Source: Sporanaerobium hydrogeniformans (lineage in GTDB: Bacteria; Bacillota; Clostridia; Lachnospirales; Cellulosilyticaceae). Taken from it: DNA of 64,000 bases. Under the pieces are notes generated by a model, which did not search any database, was not told where the DNA came from, and worked only from the letters and a program-made list of their open reading frames with translations. Position 1 is the stretch's first letter; the number at the start of each line of letters is the position of its first letter. Where the stretch lies: NCBI RefSeq assembly GCF_002735925.1, contig NZ_PEDL01000011.1, positions 54,487-118,486 of the forward strand. The letters run 5' to 3'. Position numbers and translations under genes: made by a program. Below are positions 29,542 to 38,166 of the stretch, one piece after another.

Positions 29542-29591
29542 AAAAAGGCTGATAGAGAATCCCCTAATAACTTCCCTATCAGCCTTTTTAA
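29542..29591. terminator. Bidirectional terminator between pflA and the merR-like gene
   Basis: AAAAAGGCTGATAG pairs with CTATCAGCCTTTTT around an 18-22 base loop, usable from both sides. Confidence 0.85.
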
Positions 29592-29605
29592 TTTATAAAA
29601 TTGTT

Positions 29606-30256
29606 TTATACCTGTGTAGACTGTGCTTTCTCTTTAAAAAGGCGATTCCAAAAAGAACTCTTTACTTTAGGTTGTTCAGTAAAGTTCTCTGCCATTTCTT
29701 TTCTCATTCTTTGCACTTCACGCATGGTTTCATCTAACTTCTTATAGTACTCTGCATCCTTTTCCTTTTGTCTTGCTTCTAAAGCTTCTAATTTTTCATC
29801 TACCACATTTTCTACCTTTTGCTCTATTTCTTTATGTATTTCATTTTGTGTCAACTCCTTATACTCTATTAAAGCCTCTTTAAACATATCCTTCATCATT
29901 AAAGAAAACTGCTTGACTTGCTCACCTGTCACATCCTCTAACATAGTTGTATCTGTTTTCTTTACACTATTAACGGGTGTAAGTTGTACACTGGTAAGTT
30001 GACTATACGTTTCTTTTGTTTCTTCGTCTATGCCTTCATGAACAATATTTTCAATCGCTTTTAACTGCAAACCTTGTTCACGCATCTCTTGAACCTGTTT
30101 AAATAGCTCTACATCTTCCATCGTATAAATCCGATGTCCCTTTGTATTACGTTTAATATCAAGATTTAACTCTTTCTCATAAAATCTAAGCACATATGGT
30201 TCTGTATCTAGCATCTCTGCCACATCTTTTACTGTTAAAAAATCATCTTTTAACAT
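29606..30256 (-). CDS. MerR-family transcriptional regulator with coiled-coil tail
   Basis: The 216-residue protein has an N-terminal MerR helix-turn-helix (about 1-70: TVKDVAEMLDTEPYVLRFYEKELNLDIKRNTKGHRIY written in parts here as TVKDVAEML, LRFYEKE, GHRIYT). A long, charged, probably coiled-coil region (about 90-200, rich in E, K and Q) follows. No metal-binding cysteines are visible, so the signal is unknown. I use the ATG at 30256 (GGGGAG upstream). A good promoter lies at 30295-30322. It is convergent with pflA, which gives no clear functional link. Confidence 0.82.
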   Translation of the reverse strand: MLKDDFLTVKDVAEMLDTEPYVLRFYEKELNLDIKRNTKGHRIYTMEDVELFKQVQEMREQGLQLKAIENIVHEGIDEETKETYSQLTSVQLTPVNSVKKTDTTMLEDVTGEQVKQFSLMMKDMFKEALIEYKELTQNEIHKEIEQKVENVVDEKLEALEARQKEKDAEYYKKLDETMREVQRMRKEMAENFTEQPKVKSSFWNRLFKEKAQSTQV

Positions 30257-30294
30257 ATTTTCTCCCCACCTCATCATTCGTACTATTTGAGACA

Positions 30295-30322
30295 ATTATA
30301 CCATATTTTTACATTATTTCAA
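30295..30322 (-). promoter_or_regulatory. Sigma-A-type promoter for the merR-like gene
   Basis: Reverse strand TTGAAA (30317-30322), 16-base spacer ending TGG, and TATAAT (30295-30300). Confidence 0.65.
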
Positions 30323-30408
30323 TTAATTTATTATATTATTAATAATAATCATATTATGCTATCAACTTAGAACAAAACCTTGATAATACGATACTTCTTT
30401 TTATAAAT

Positions 30409-30461
30409 AAAAAAGGAATGATGCAACTCTTAACTAACTTGTTTTGCATCATTCCTTTTTT
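30409..30461. terminator. Bidirectional terminator downstream of cstA
   Basis: AAAAAAGGAATGATGCAA pairs with TTGCATCATTCCTTTTTT over an 18-base loop. Confidence 0.87.
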
Positions 30462-30528
30462 ATTTTTTATTTTTTGCTTTTTTCCTTACTTACAACCTTT
30501 AACTCCTCTTCTAAAAAAGTAATAGTCT

Positions 30529-32178
30529 TTATTCAGTAACTTGTTCTACACTTTCTATTCCTTTTTCTTTTTTAAACAGTTTAGAAATACCTTCTATAAC
30601 AATAAGAATGGCAAGCACAAATAAAATAACAGCAATTATGGCTAATAAATAATTAGGCTTTTCTGCTAAAATATTATTCTTAACAACTAAGATAAGGGCT
30701 ACTATTGTCACACAGAACATAAACACCATAGGAATAACTGTCATTAATGTTTGTTTATTAGATTTTGCAAGCCATGCAGTAATGGCAAGAAGAGCTAGAG
30801 ACCCTAATAACTGGTTAGACGCACCAAAGATTGGCCAAATATTTTTATAGCCAAAGCCTAAAAGTATGCTAGCAAGAGCTACGGTAATCACTGTGGCTAC
30901 TACGCTATTCCCAAAGAACTTTCTTACCCTCTCATTCGAATCTTCAAAAATCTCTTGGAACAAATAACGTCCAATACGCGTTGCTGTATCTAGACTTGTT
31001 AAGGCAAAAGCAGAAAAAGATAAAGTCACAAATACGACCCCTACATTCACTGGAAGACCAAATTGATTCATAAATTGTGCGAGTCCTGCTGCAAAAATAG
31101 CTGCTGGTGCACCTAACTCACTGGCATTAGAAATATATCCAAAGGTAATGAGTGCAATAACAGCTACAATACCTTCAATGAGCATGGAACCATAACCAAT
31201 AAGCTGGGCATCCTTTTCATTTTTGATTTGTTTAGCTGTTGTCCCTGAGCTTACTAAAGAGTGAAAACCAGAAATAGCACCACAAGCTACTGTTACAAAT
31301 AAAAATGGAAATAAGGTTTGTCCCCCAACAGTAAAACCATTATAAGCACTCGTTACAAGATGAGGTCTATAAAGGATAACACCAATAACCCCCCCTGCTA
31401 ACATCGCATAAAGGAGGAAAGAGCAAAGATAATCTCTAGGCTGTAATAAAATCCATACTGGTAAAATAGAAGCTGCTGCAATATAAATAATTAAAATAAC
31501 ATTCCACATACCCTTAGATAATTTAAGAATTGGGAAATAATAACCTATTAAAATACATAAGAAAAGTAAAGTGACACCTGCAACAGTAGCAATACTGATA
31601 GGTACATTTTTACGGTAGACTGCTACTCCAAAAAAGACTGCTAAAAAAATAAATAAAATAGATGCTGTACCTGATTGTGCTCCTGTAAGTTTATCTGCTT
31701 GCGTAGCATCAAAAGCAAATGTTGTTGCACAAATATCTGTAAAGGCTGCCACTACTAAGATAAGCGTAGCATAAGCAAAGATATTAAAAAGTATTTTCCC
31801 TCTTTTACCAATATTGATTTTAATTATTTCCCCAATACTTTTTCCATCATGCCTAATAGAGGCAAAGAGTGCCCCAAAGTCATGTACACCACCGATAAAA
31901 ATAGAACCTATAATAATCCACAAATAAACAGGTAACCACCCAAATACAGCGGCTAATATAGGACCCGTAATAGGACCTGCTCCTGCTATAGATGAAAAAT
32001 GGTGACCTACTAACACTTTAGCATCAGTGGGTACATAATCTACATTATCAAATTTAGTCTTTGCCGGTGTTTCCCTATTGACATCAATCCCCCATTTTTT
32101 TACAAGCCATCCCCCATATACTATGTAGGCTACTCCAAAAATAACAACAGCTAGCACAAGAAGTAATAAAGAATTCAT
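30529..32178 (-). CDS. cstA: Carbon starvation protein A family transporter
   Basis: A 549-residue polytopic membrane protein, with many hydrophobic segments and the CstA hallmarks VLVGHHFSSIAGAGPITGPI near residue 55 and GGVHDFGAL near 98. CstA proteins transport peptides and/or pyruvate and are induced on carbon limitation. The clostridial branch of about 550 residues is shorter than the enteric form. A small unknown gene sits 22 bases upstream and is probably co-transcribed. The exact substrate here cannot be decided. Confidence 0.92.
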   Translation of the reverse strand: MNSLLLLVLAVVIFGVAYIVYGGWLVKKWGIDVNRETPAKTKFDNVDYVPTDAKVLVGHHFSSIAGAGPITGPILAAVFGWLPVYLWIIIGSIFIGGVHDFGALFASIRHDGKSIGEIIKINIGKRGKILFNIFAYATLILVVAAFTDICATTFAFDATQADKLTGAQSGTASILFIFLAVFFGVAVYRKNVPISIATVAGVTLLFLCILIGYYFPILKLSKGMWNVILIIYIAAASILPVWILLQPRDYLCSFLLYAMLAGGVIGVILYRPHLVTSAYNGFTVGGQTLFPFLFVTVACGAISGFHSLVSSGTTAKQIKNEKDAQLIGYGSMLIEGIVAVIALITFGYISNASELGAPAAIFAAGLAQFMNQFGLPVNVGVVFVTLSFSAFALTSLDTATRIGRYLFQEIFEDSNERVRKFFGNSVVATVITVALASILLGFGYKNIWPIFGASNQLLGSLALLAITAWLAKSNKQTLMTVIPMVFMFCVTIVALILVVKNNILAEKPNYLLAIIAVILFVLAILIVIEGISKLFKKEKGIESVEQVTE

Positions 32179-32200
32179 AAACTTTCCCCCTATAATTAGT

Positions 32201-32710
32201 TTATTTATAAAAAGATGTAGGTAGATACATCCTTTTAACCCTTTTACCTGCCCTATTGGTTAAAAATTCTTGATTATCTAATGTAATAACAATGAGACGA
32301 ATTTCGCAAAACCCTTTTAAGTAATAAGTGTAGATTTTCTCATATTTAAACCTTTTTACTAATTTTTTATCCAGTGACGCCCCCAAGGTGCTTCCTACCA
32401 TTATTCCATTAATATATGTACTTTTATGAAATGCATGTGGTTTTACTAATTCTGAAGGAAGCTCTTTTAAATAATCTAAAAATTGATTGACTTCTTCTTG
32501 TCCAATTTCTTCATAGGTTTTAATCAAAATATGTTCATTGGTTTCAAACTTGTCAATGATATCTTTGGGACTTAAGAGAGTTCTGCCTAGCATTAAACTA
32601 CAACTCCCATACAAATCTAGCATTTCTTTTCCTATTTGTTTCTCTCTTTCTATTGTACAATAATAGGCTAACTTCTCTGAAATGTTTTCTAGATATCTCT
32701 CTTTTTGCAT
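32201..32710 (-). CDS. Conserved-looking hypothetical protein upstream of cstA
   Basis: I do not recognise this 169-residue protein. It appears soluble, with no signal peptide or membrane segment, a mixed helical N-terminal half (YLENISEKLAYYCTIEREKQIG) and a strand-rich basic C-terminus (FCEIRLIVITLDNQEFLTNRAGKRVKRMY). Three in-frame ATGs lie at 32719, 32716 and 32710; the last has the best distance to AAGAGG. It ends 22 bases before cstA on the same strand, so an accessory or regulatory role for CstA is a guess from position only. Confidence 0.65.
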   Translation of the reverse strand: MQKERYLENISEKLAYYCTIEREKQIGKEMLDLYGSCSLMLGRTLLSPKDIIDKFETNEHILIKTYEEIGQEEVNQFLDYLKELPSELVKPHAFHKSTYINGIMVGSTLGASLDKKLVKRFKYEKIYTYYLKGFCEIRLIVITLDNQEFLTNRAGKRVKRMYLPTSFYK

Positions 32711-32823
32711 CCCCATCATCCTCTTCTTAAGACTATCTATTATCTATATTAGTATTAATTTATATAATTTTCAATATATTATATAAATTTATTATTTTAC
32801 TGTATTAGACATTAGTGTTGCCA

Positions 32824-32853
32824 TTGTTTAAAACTCTCTATTTCTGGTATAAT
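32824..32853 (+). promoter_or_regulatory. Promoter upstream of a short ORF and the first ECF sigma gene
   Basis: TTGTTT (32824-32829), 18-base spacer and extended minus-10 TGG-TATAAT (TATAAT 32848-32853). It looks like a housekeeping sigma-A promoter rather than an ECF one. Confidence 0.65.
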
Positions 32854-32882
32854 TTAACTATTATACTTATTTAGGAGAAGAA

Positions 32883-32999
32883 ATGATGAAACGTACAGCA
32901 GAAATTAAAGAAGCAATCCAATTATTATCCCAGCAACAGCTTTTTTTAAGTATTTTTATTTTTTGTGTAACCTCTTGCTATTCGTATTTGTACTATTAG
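32883..32999 (+). CDS. Short ORF (38 aa) in the leader of the ECF sigma gene; possible truncated gene
   Basis: Starts at an ATG with GGAGAAG-type ribosome binding site just after the promoter at 32824-32853. The first half (MMKRTAEIKEAIQLLSQQQ) reads like the beginning of an ordinary soluble protein. The second half turns abruptly into AT-rich hydrophobic codons and stops 32 bases before the sigma factor. Either it is a leader peptide or the stump of a gene interrupted when the sigma module arrived. I recognise no family. The rest of 32720-33031 is AT-rich without other features. Confidence 0.4.
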   Translation: MMKRTAEIKEAIQLLSQQQLFLSIFIFCVTSCYSYLYY

Positions 33000-33031
33000 T
33001 GAAAGGCTTTTCAAATGTAAAGGAGGATTTT

Positions 33032-33514
33032 ATGAGAGAATCAGTAGACGTGCTGATTGAGAAGTACAAGAACAACTTGTTTGTAATTGCATTCAATATT
33101 TGTAAAAATATGCAAGACTCAGAAGATGTGGTTCAAGATACTTTCATTCAATACATATCATTAAAAAAGGATTTTGAAACAGAGCAACACATCCGTGCAT
33201 GGCTTATACGAGTAGCAATTAATAAAGCTAAAAATAAGAATATGACTTTTTTCAGACGAAACATAGTTCCTTTAGAAGAGTATATGGAGACATTAACTTT
33301 TGAATCTCACGAGTCCTCTGAATTGTTTGAAACGGTAATGAAGCTACCAGAAAAATTTCGTATTGTAATCCATCTATTTTATTATGAAGACTACTCTGTA
33401 AAAGAAATTTCCGATATTCTAAGAATATCGGAAAGTAATGTAAAAGTTCGACTGTCACGTGGAAGGATGTTACTTAAAAATACATTGAAGGAGGTATGGG
33501 AAGATGACAAATAA
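33032..33514 (+). CDS. ECF-type RNA polymerase sigma factor
   Basis: A 160-residue extracytoplasmic-function sigma factor. Region 2 is seen in FNICKNMQDSEDVVQDTFIQYI and HIRAWLIRVAINKAKN; region 4 in LPEKFRIVIHLFYYEDYSVKEI and SESNVKVRLSRGRMLLK. The start ATG 33032 follows AAAGGAGG; the ORF from 32963 only adds a hydrophobic stretch. The next gene overlaps its end by 11 bases and encodes a single-pass membrane protein, the usual sigma/anti-sigma coupling. The regulon is unknown. Confidence 0.9.
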   Translation: MRESVDVLIEKYKNNLFVIAFNICKNMQDSEDVVQDTFIQYISLKKDFETEQHIRAWLIRVAINKAKNKNMTFFRRNIVPLEEYMETLTFESHESSELFETVMKLPEKFRIVIHLFYYEDYSVKEISDILRISESNVKVRLSRGRMLLKNTLKEVWEDDK

Positions 33515-34082
33515 AGAAAAATACAAACAAGCATTTTCTACAATGCATATCTCTGATGAATTTTCTGTGGAGGTAAAAAAAATGATAACTACTAATAAAA
33601 AACCAAAATTAAATCGATTGGTTGCAAGTATTGCTGCCTTTGTATTGATTGTAGGCAGTGCCACTATGGCATACGCTACTGATTTTTGCGGAATTCAGCG
33701 TACTTTACAGCTCTGGATACATGGAGAGCAAACAAATGCAACTATTCAATTTGACGGAAATGGAAATTATGATCTGAACTATATCGATGATGAGGGGAAC
33801 AGTAAACATCAAGGTGGTGGCGGTGTGGCATTTGATGTTTTTGGCAACGAACGTCCCTTGACGGAAGAAGAACTCATGGAACAAATGGCAGCTCCTGATG
33901 TTGTCTATGAAGAAGATGGTTCTGTTTGGGTGTATTGGTTCAATCAAAAGATTGATATTACAGATAAATTTGAAAACAATATCTGCTATGTTAAACTAGA
34001 AAATGGAGATAAAACTTTGTATATGACTGTTAGATATGAAAATGGCTATTCCACCTCACCCCATAAATATATAATACCTTAA
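33504..34082 (+). CDS. Putative membrane-bound anti-sigma factor / sensor partner of the ECF sigma
   Basis: A 192-residue protein with a short cytoplasmic N-terminus (about 1-38: KEKYKQAFSTMHISDEFSVEVKK), one transmembrane helix at about 39-58 and an acidic extracytoplasmic domain of about 130 residues rich in Gly, Asn and Asp. The layout and the 11-base overlap with the sigma gene support an anti-sigma role. I cannot place the outer domain in a known family. No zinc-binding anti-sigma motif (HxxxCxxC) is visible. Confidence 0.65.
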   Translation: MTNKEKYKQAFSTMHISDEFSVEVKKMITTNKKPKLNRLVASIAAFVLIVGSATMAYATDFCGIQRTLQLWIHGEQTNATIQFDGNGNYDLNYIDDEGNSKHQGGGGVAFDVFGNERPLTEEELMEQMAAPDVVYEEDGSVWVYWFNQKIDITDKFENNICYVKLENGDKTLYMTVRYENGYSTSPHKYIIP

Positions 34083-34167
34083 TCCACAACTAATCTTATA
34101 GCAAGTCAAATGAGTATAATACAAAGTTGTCGATAAGCTAAATTTTTAATCAAATAGTTATTTTATA

Positions 34168-34211
34168 TAGTAATAGGACTTCCTAGATCATTAGGAAGTC
34201 CTATTACTATA
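34168..34211. terminator. Bidirectional terminator between the ECF module and the cobalt transporter
   Basis: ATAGTAATAGGACTTCCT and AGGAAGTCCTATTACTAT form a long perfect stem with a short loop; T-rich tracts are modest. Confidence 0.75.
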
Positions 34212-34244
34212 TTTGAGTATTAACACATTTGTCTAACACAGCCA

Positions 34245-35096
34245 TTATTTTATATGATTTATCATTTCACAAATGGCTCGTCTAGCCTGTGAAATAGTCG
34301 TAGCTCCCTCTTTTATAGAAAGCTTATCTTTATTCCTTAGTATTTCCAAAAGATGGGCAATACGCGGCAAACGTAAATGTACTTTTCTAAGCTCTTGTGG
34401 CTTACTAAATACTTCTTCTGGACTTCCTTCTAATTGAATAGTCCCTTTCTCTAGAACATAAACATATTGACAATAAAGGGGAACTAGGTCGATATCATGT
34501 GTAGCAATGATAACTGATATGTTTAGTTCTTTTTGCAGCTCTTCGATAAGCCCCATGATCTCACTAATCCCTTCTGGATCTAAACCCGCTGTAGGTTCAT
34601 CCAATATAAGCACCTCTGGTTCCATAGCTATTACACCTGCTAAGGCTACTCGCTTCTTTTGCCCATAACTTAAACTATGTGTAGGTCTTTGACTAATAGC
34701 ACTAATTCCTGTTCTTTCTAATGCTCTTTCTATCCGTTCTCTTGCTATCTTTTCCTCTATTCCAAGATTAACCACCCCAAAAGATACATCTTCATAAACA
34801 CTTGCAGAAAAAAGTTGACTGTCTGGGTCTTGAAAAACAATCCCTACCTTTTGCCTGAGTTTATGCAAATCTTTATTCTTATAGGAATAGGCCTCTCCTT
34901 TATAACACACTTCCCCTTCTTTAGGCTTTAAAATGCCATTGAGATGGAGAAAAAGTGTGGATTTACCTGCCCCGTTGCCCCCCAATAAAGCAATCACCTT
35001 TCCCTTTGGAATATGTAACTCTATGTTTTGGAGAGCTGGTGTCCCATCCGGATAATCAAAGCTCACATTTTTGACTTCTATAAGCATTTCTTCCAT
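34245..35096 (-). CDS. cbiO: Cobalt ECF transporter ATP-binding protein
   Basis: ATPase of the CbiMNQO energy-coupling-factor transporter that imports Co2+ for cobalamin synthesis. The 283-residue protein has Walker A GGNGAGKST, Q-loop FQDPDSQLFS, signature LSYGQKKRVALAG, Walker B VLILDEPTAGLDP and switch His in ATHDID. It is last in cbiM-cbiN-cbiQ-cbiO, starting 9 bases after cbiQ ends. Transcription is controlled by the upstream cobalamin riboswitch. Confidence 0.95.
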   Translation of the reverse strand: MEEMLIEVKNVSFDYPDGTPALQNIELHIPKGKVIALLGGNGAGKSTLFLHLNGILKPKEGEVCYKGEAYSYKNKDLHKLRQKVGIVFQDPDSQLFSASVYEDVSFGVVNLGIEEKIARERIERALERTGISAISQRPTHSLSYGQKKRVALAGVIAMEPEVLILDEPTAGLDPEGISEIMGLIEELQKELNISVIIATHDIDLVPLYCQYVYVLEKGTIQLEGSPEEVFSKPQELRKVHLRLPRIAHLLEILRNKDKLSIKEGATTISQARRAICEMINHIK

Positions 35097-35105
35097 CTTA
35101 TGCTC

Positions 35106-35885
35106 CTATCTTATTAATAAATTTTCCAAAATAGCTACTCCTATTAAAATAACTTCTATGGCAACTAACTTTATTAAGCTAAGTCGTTCATACTGTTCAT
35201 TACTTAATACTCTAAGCGTTCCATTGTATCCTCTTGCCTCTAAAGCTGTATATACCTTATCATTCATTTTAAGAGCACGATAAAGCAAGGTAGAAAGAAG
35301 CTGTCCCATGGAACGCAGCCCTGTTTTTAAATCCTTATACCCTAATCTAGAAGCTTGTGCCAGTTGAGTCGTGAGTGCCATATCCATTAAAATAAAAATA
35401 AAGCGATAAATCAGCTGCATCATTTCTATAAGAAGCTGTGGAAGCTTTGCTTTTTGAAGGACATGAAGGATATCATTTAAAGGCGTTGATAGACATAAAA
35501 AATACAATACATTCACACATGCTATGGCTTTAAGAAAAAGTTGGCTTCCCTTTATTAAGCCTTCCTTTGAAATACCTATTATGATCGTTTGAAGCTGTAG
35601 TGCCAACAGAAGCCCTTCACGACTTGCCGCTCGTTCTACCATGAGTGTCAATACGCTTATGCATAAAAATCCAAGGGGAAGCCCTAGAAGCTTTAAATAA
35701 AGCTTCATAGGCATTCCCCCCTTTAGAATACTTATGTACATAGTTAAGACACTCACACTTATAAAAAGCAAAAAACTCTTGGTCATTAATGTTGTAAGAA
35801 GGAGCATACTAGCAAAAATTACCTTTTGCTCAGGATAAAACCTTCTAAGGCGAGAGTGGTAAGCATAGTAATCAAGTTCTCTCAT
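35106..35885 (-). CDS. cbiQ: Cobalt ECF transporter transmembrane protein CbiQ
   Basis: The 259-residue membrane component (T subunit) that couples the ATPase to the substrate-binding CbiM. It has five or so hydrophobic segments and the ECF-T coupling motifs AQASRLGYKD and ALEARGYNGT (A-R-G pattern) near residues 175 and 220. I choose the ATG at 35885, one base after the cbiN stop codon; a longer ORF from 35939 would lie inside cbiN. Confidence 0.92.
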   Translation of the reverse strand: MRELDYYAYHSRLRRFYPEQKVIFASMLLLTTLMTKSFLLFISVSVLTMYISILKGGMPMKLYLKLLGLPLGFLCISVLTLMVERAASREGLLLALQLQTIIIGISKEGLIKGSQLFLKAIACVNVLYFLCLSTPLNDILHVLQKAKLPQLLIEMMQLIYRFIFILMDMALTTQLAQASRLGYKDLKTGLRSMGQLLSTLLYRALKMNDKVYTALEARGYNGTLRVLSNEQYERLSLIKLVAIEVILIGVAILENLLIR

Positions 35886-35886
35886 C

Positions 35887-36192
35887 TTAGGAAACCTTCT
35901 TCTCTTTTTGACTTCGTCCTTTAAGATAGCCAAAGCCATAAGCTACTACAGCAGCTCCTCCTGCTGCTTGTAGTGCAAAAAGTAAACTTTCAATCTCCCC
36001 ACTAGCAGGTTCTATAAATGGCTCGAACCAAGGCTCATACTCTGCATTTATTTCAGTTATAGCTACTTCAGCCTCACCATCTGCTCCACCAAATTCTGCA
36101 TCCTTTACAATAAATAAGGGAAGTATACTTATTAAAACAACTAATAAAATAAGTCCTGCATTTATCCAAAATGTTTTTTTCTCTTTTAACAT
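35887..36192 (-). CDS. cbiN: Cobalt transport protein CbiN
   Basis: A 101-residue two-helix membrane protein that assists CbiM in metal capture. The two hydrophobic segments are at about 9-28 and 70-88, separated by an acidic extracytoplasmic loop (FGGADGEAE, then YEPWFEP) characteristic of CbiN. It starts inside the end of cbiM (7-base overlap) and ends one base before cbiQ. Confidence 0.93.
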   Translation of the reverse strand: MLKEKKTFWINAGLILLVVLISILPLFIVKDAEFGGADGEAEVAITEINAEYEPWFEPFIEPASGEIESLLFALQAAGGAAVVAYGFGYLKGRSQKEKKVS

Positions 36193-36944
36193 ATTTTTCC
36201 CTCCTTAGATAACCTGCCAAGATTAATAAGACCTTGTTCGCTATATTTTTTCAAACTATTTACCACAACCACAGTAAGAAGTCCTTCACTTATAGCAAGT
36301 GGTAATTGGGTTAAGGCAAAAATACCTAAAAATTTTATAAGTGATGCCTCTACACCTCCCACTTCTGCTGGGAAAGCTAGTGAGAGCTGAATAGATGTCG
36401 TTACATAAGTTAAAAGATCGCCTAACATAGCTCCCATAAAAACAGCTAACCATTGAGGTGCTTTAAGTTTTCTACATAATTTATAAATGCCATAAGCAGC
36501 TATAGGCCCTACAATCGCCATGGAAAAAACATTAGCTCCTAGTGTTGTAATTCCTCCATGAGCTAGTAAAAGAGCTTGGAACAAGAGAACAATGGCACCT
36601 ATTACAGCCATTACCATGGGGCCAAATAAAATAGCTCCTAAGCCTACCCCAGTTGCATGGGAACAACTTCCTGTTACAGAAGGTACTTTTAATGCAGAAA
36701 GTACAAAAGCAAAAGCACCCACCATCGCTAAAATTAATTTACTTTTCTTATCTTCATTTATAATTTTTTTCATAGATAAAAGACCTGCTATAAAAAAAGG
36801 GATACATATAACGCTCCAGGACAAGCTCCATAATGGTGGTAAAAATCCCTCCATAATATGCATTCCATAGCTACTTGTAGCAATACCTGACATCACACAA
36901 AATACTGATAAAATTTGAAGATTTTTATTTACTTTATTTTTCAT
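36186..36944 (-). CDS. cbiM: Cobalt ECF transporter substrate-binding membrane protein CbiM
   Basis: Substrate-specificity component that captures Co2+. The 252-residue product has an N-terminal signal-like segment followed by [10 protein letters not shown], whose newly exposed His-rich N-terminus is the known metal ligand region of CbiM. Several further membrane helices and [12 protein letters not shown] follow. I use the ATG at 36944 (AAGGAAG upstream). The ORF can be extended to 37052, but that part contains the riboswitch terminator. Confidence 0.93.
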   Translation of the reverse strand: MKNKVNKNLQILSVFCVMSGIATSSYGMHIMEGFLPPLWSLSWSVICIPFFIAGLLSMKKIINEDKKSKLILAMVGAFAFVLSALKVPSVTGSCSHATGVGLGAILFGPMVMAVIGAIVLLFQALLLAHGGITTLGANVFSMAIVGPIAAYGIYKLCRKLKAPQWLAVFMGAMLGDLLTYVTTSIQLSLAFPAEVGGVEASLIKFLGIFALTQLPLAISEGLLTVVVVNSLKKYSEQGLINLGRLSKEGKIC

Positions 36945-36994
36945 CCTCTTCTTCCTTTCTGTCTTAGCATCAATGAACTCACTTATTTTGTGCA

Positions 36995-37032
36995 TTAAAA
37001 AGCCCTTAACTTTTAATGAGTTAAGGGCTTTA
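36995..37032 (-). terminator. Riboswitch-controlled terminator in the cbiM leader
   Basis: Read leftward, AAAGCCCTTAACT pairs with AGTTAAGGGCTTT and is followed by TTTTAA. It lies between the cobalamin aptamer and cbiM and is the expected expression platform: B12 binding should favour termination. Confidence 0.85.
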
Positions 37033-37112
37033 TACATTGCTAAAATACGCATCTTGTATAATTTTCATTTACAATACCCCCTATCTCTCGTAGAGTTTTA
37101 GTATTCTTTGAA

Positions 37113-37300
37113 TAGGTAGGTCTTCTGACTCAAGTCTCATCATCTTTTTTGCCTTCCCAGTTACCCAGTGGCATCCTAAAAAAGACTCCTCTTTTACAGC
37201 GGCGGGACCGTGTGGGATTTACACCCAGCTTCTCTTTTAATTGATTAAAAATCAAACCCATTCTTTTATGCTAATAAGCAGTTGCTCATTAGTTTCATTA
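37113..37300 (-). ncRNA. Cobalamin (B12) riboswitch aptamer
   Basis: On the reverse strand the leader shows the conserved GCCACTG (37166-37172), a GGGAAGGC segment, the GGTCCCGCCGC core and the B12-box-like GAGTCAGAAGACCTACC region (37115-37133). Position before a cobalt importer and an intrinsic terminator fits transcriptional repression by adenosylcobalamin. Ends are approximate. Confidence 0.9.
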
Positions 37301-37313
37301 TCCTATTATATTT

Positions 37314-37343
37314 AGTATAGCATAGCTTTATGCAGAGCACCAA
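37314..37343 (-). promoter_or_regulatory. Promoter of the riboswitch-cbiMNQO transcript
   Basis: Reverse strand TTGGTG (37338-37343), 18-base spacer and extended minus-10 TGC-TATACT (TATACT 37314-37319). Confidence 0.6.
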
Positions 37344-37356
37344 CTAAATTTTTAGA

Positions 37357-38040
37357 CTAGTCTTTATCTTGGCTTAACCTACCATCTCCAGTAACTGGAA
37401 TAGCTTCCCCTAAATAAGTAGGCTTTGTTTTTATAAAATTAACAAGCATAAAATCTTTCGTTCGTGCCAGGCATTCTCTTAATTTATAGCGTGACATCCC
37501 TGGATAGGGATAAGGCTCAGCGGCTACGCCAACGGCTTCGATACCTAATTTTTGTGCCATATAGAGTGCACGTGGTAAATGATATTCTTGTGTCACAATG
37601 ACCATATTATGCACCTTGAAAATCTCACATGCCCTATAAATACTTTCATAAGTACTAAAACCTGCATGATCTAAAAATATATCCTGCTTGGCGATACCTT
37701 TTTGTTCCATAAATCGTCTCATACTATTCACTTCATCATACTCTTTTTGACCATGATCTCCAGTAAGTAGAACCTTTGGAATATTGGTATTTTCGTAAAC
37801 TTCATAAGCCTTTTCCAGTCGGTCTGTTAGCATACTACTAGGTTCACCATTAGGACGCACATAAGCTCCTAATACCATGATACAATCTGCATCCTCAACT
37901 TCACTAATCGTTACAATACGCTCTTTGCTCATATATAAAATCCACGCATTTGTCCCAAGTATCGTTATAGCACAAGCAATACCAAGCCCTAAAAAATAGC
38001 CAAAGAGCCTTTTTGCCCAACATAATAAAAATTTTTTCAT
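37357..38040 (-). CDS. SanA/YdcF-like DUF218 membrane protein
   Basis: A 227-residue protein with one N-terminal membrane helix (about 12-33) and a DUF218 domain: DADCIMVLGAYV, SSMLTDRLEKAYEVY, VLLTGDHGQ, SFSTYES-like GFSTYES and VTQEYHLPRALYMAQ. SanA relatives are tied to envelope barrier functions and vancomycin sensitivity at high temperature in enteric bacteria. Biochemical activity is not established for most members. It lies 127 bases downstream of the sensor kinase gene on the same strand and could belong to that unit. Confidence 0.85.
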   Translation of the reverse strand: MKKFLLCWAKRLFGYFLGLGIACAITILGTNAWILYMSKERIVTISEVEDADCIMVLGAYVRPNGEPSSMLTDRLEKAYEVYENTNIPKVLLTGDHGQKEYDEVNSMRRFMEQKGIAKQDIFLDHAGFSTYESIYRACEIFKVHNMVIVTQEYHLPRALYMAQKLGIEAVGVAAEPYPYPGMSRYKLRECLARTKDFMLVNFIKTKPTYLGEAIPVTGDGRLSQDKD

Positions 38041-38166
38041 TCTCTCTCCCCTCTATAAATGTAGCTTCATTTCTTTTGCAAGAACCCCTCTTTTTATTAT
38101 GTTATCTTATTTTATCCTAAAATTCAATATTGGAATTATATTGCCTGCTTTTATAAAACCTTCACT

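Noticed and set aside
36945..37052. Extended N-terminus for cbiM from the start at 37052
   Set aside because: This part covers the intrinsic terminator of the riboswitch; the start at 36944 has its own ribosome binding site and a normal signal-like N-terminus.
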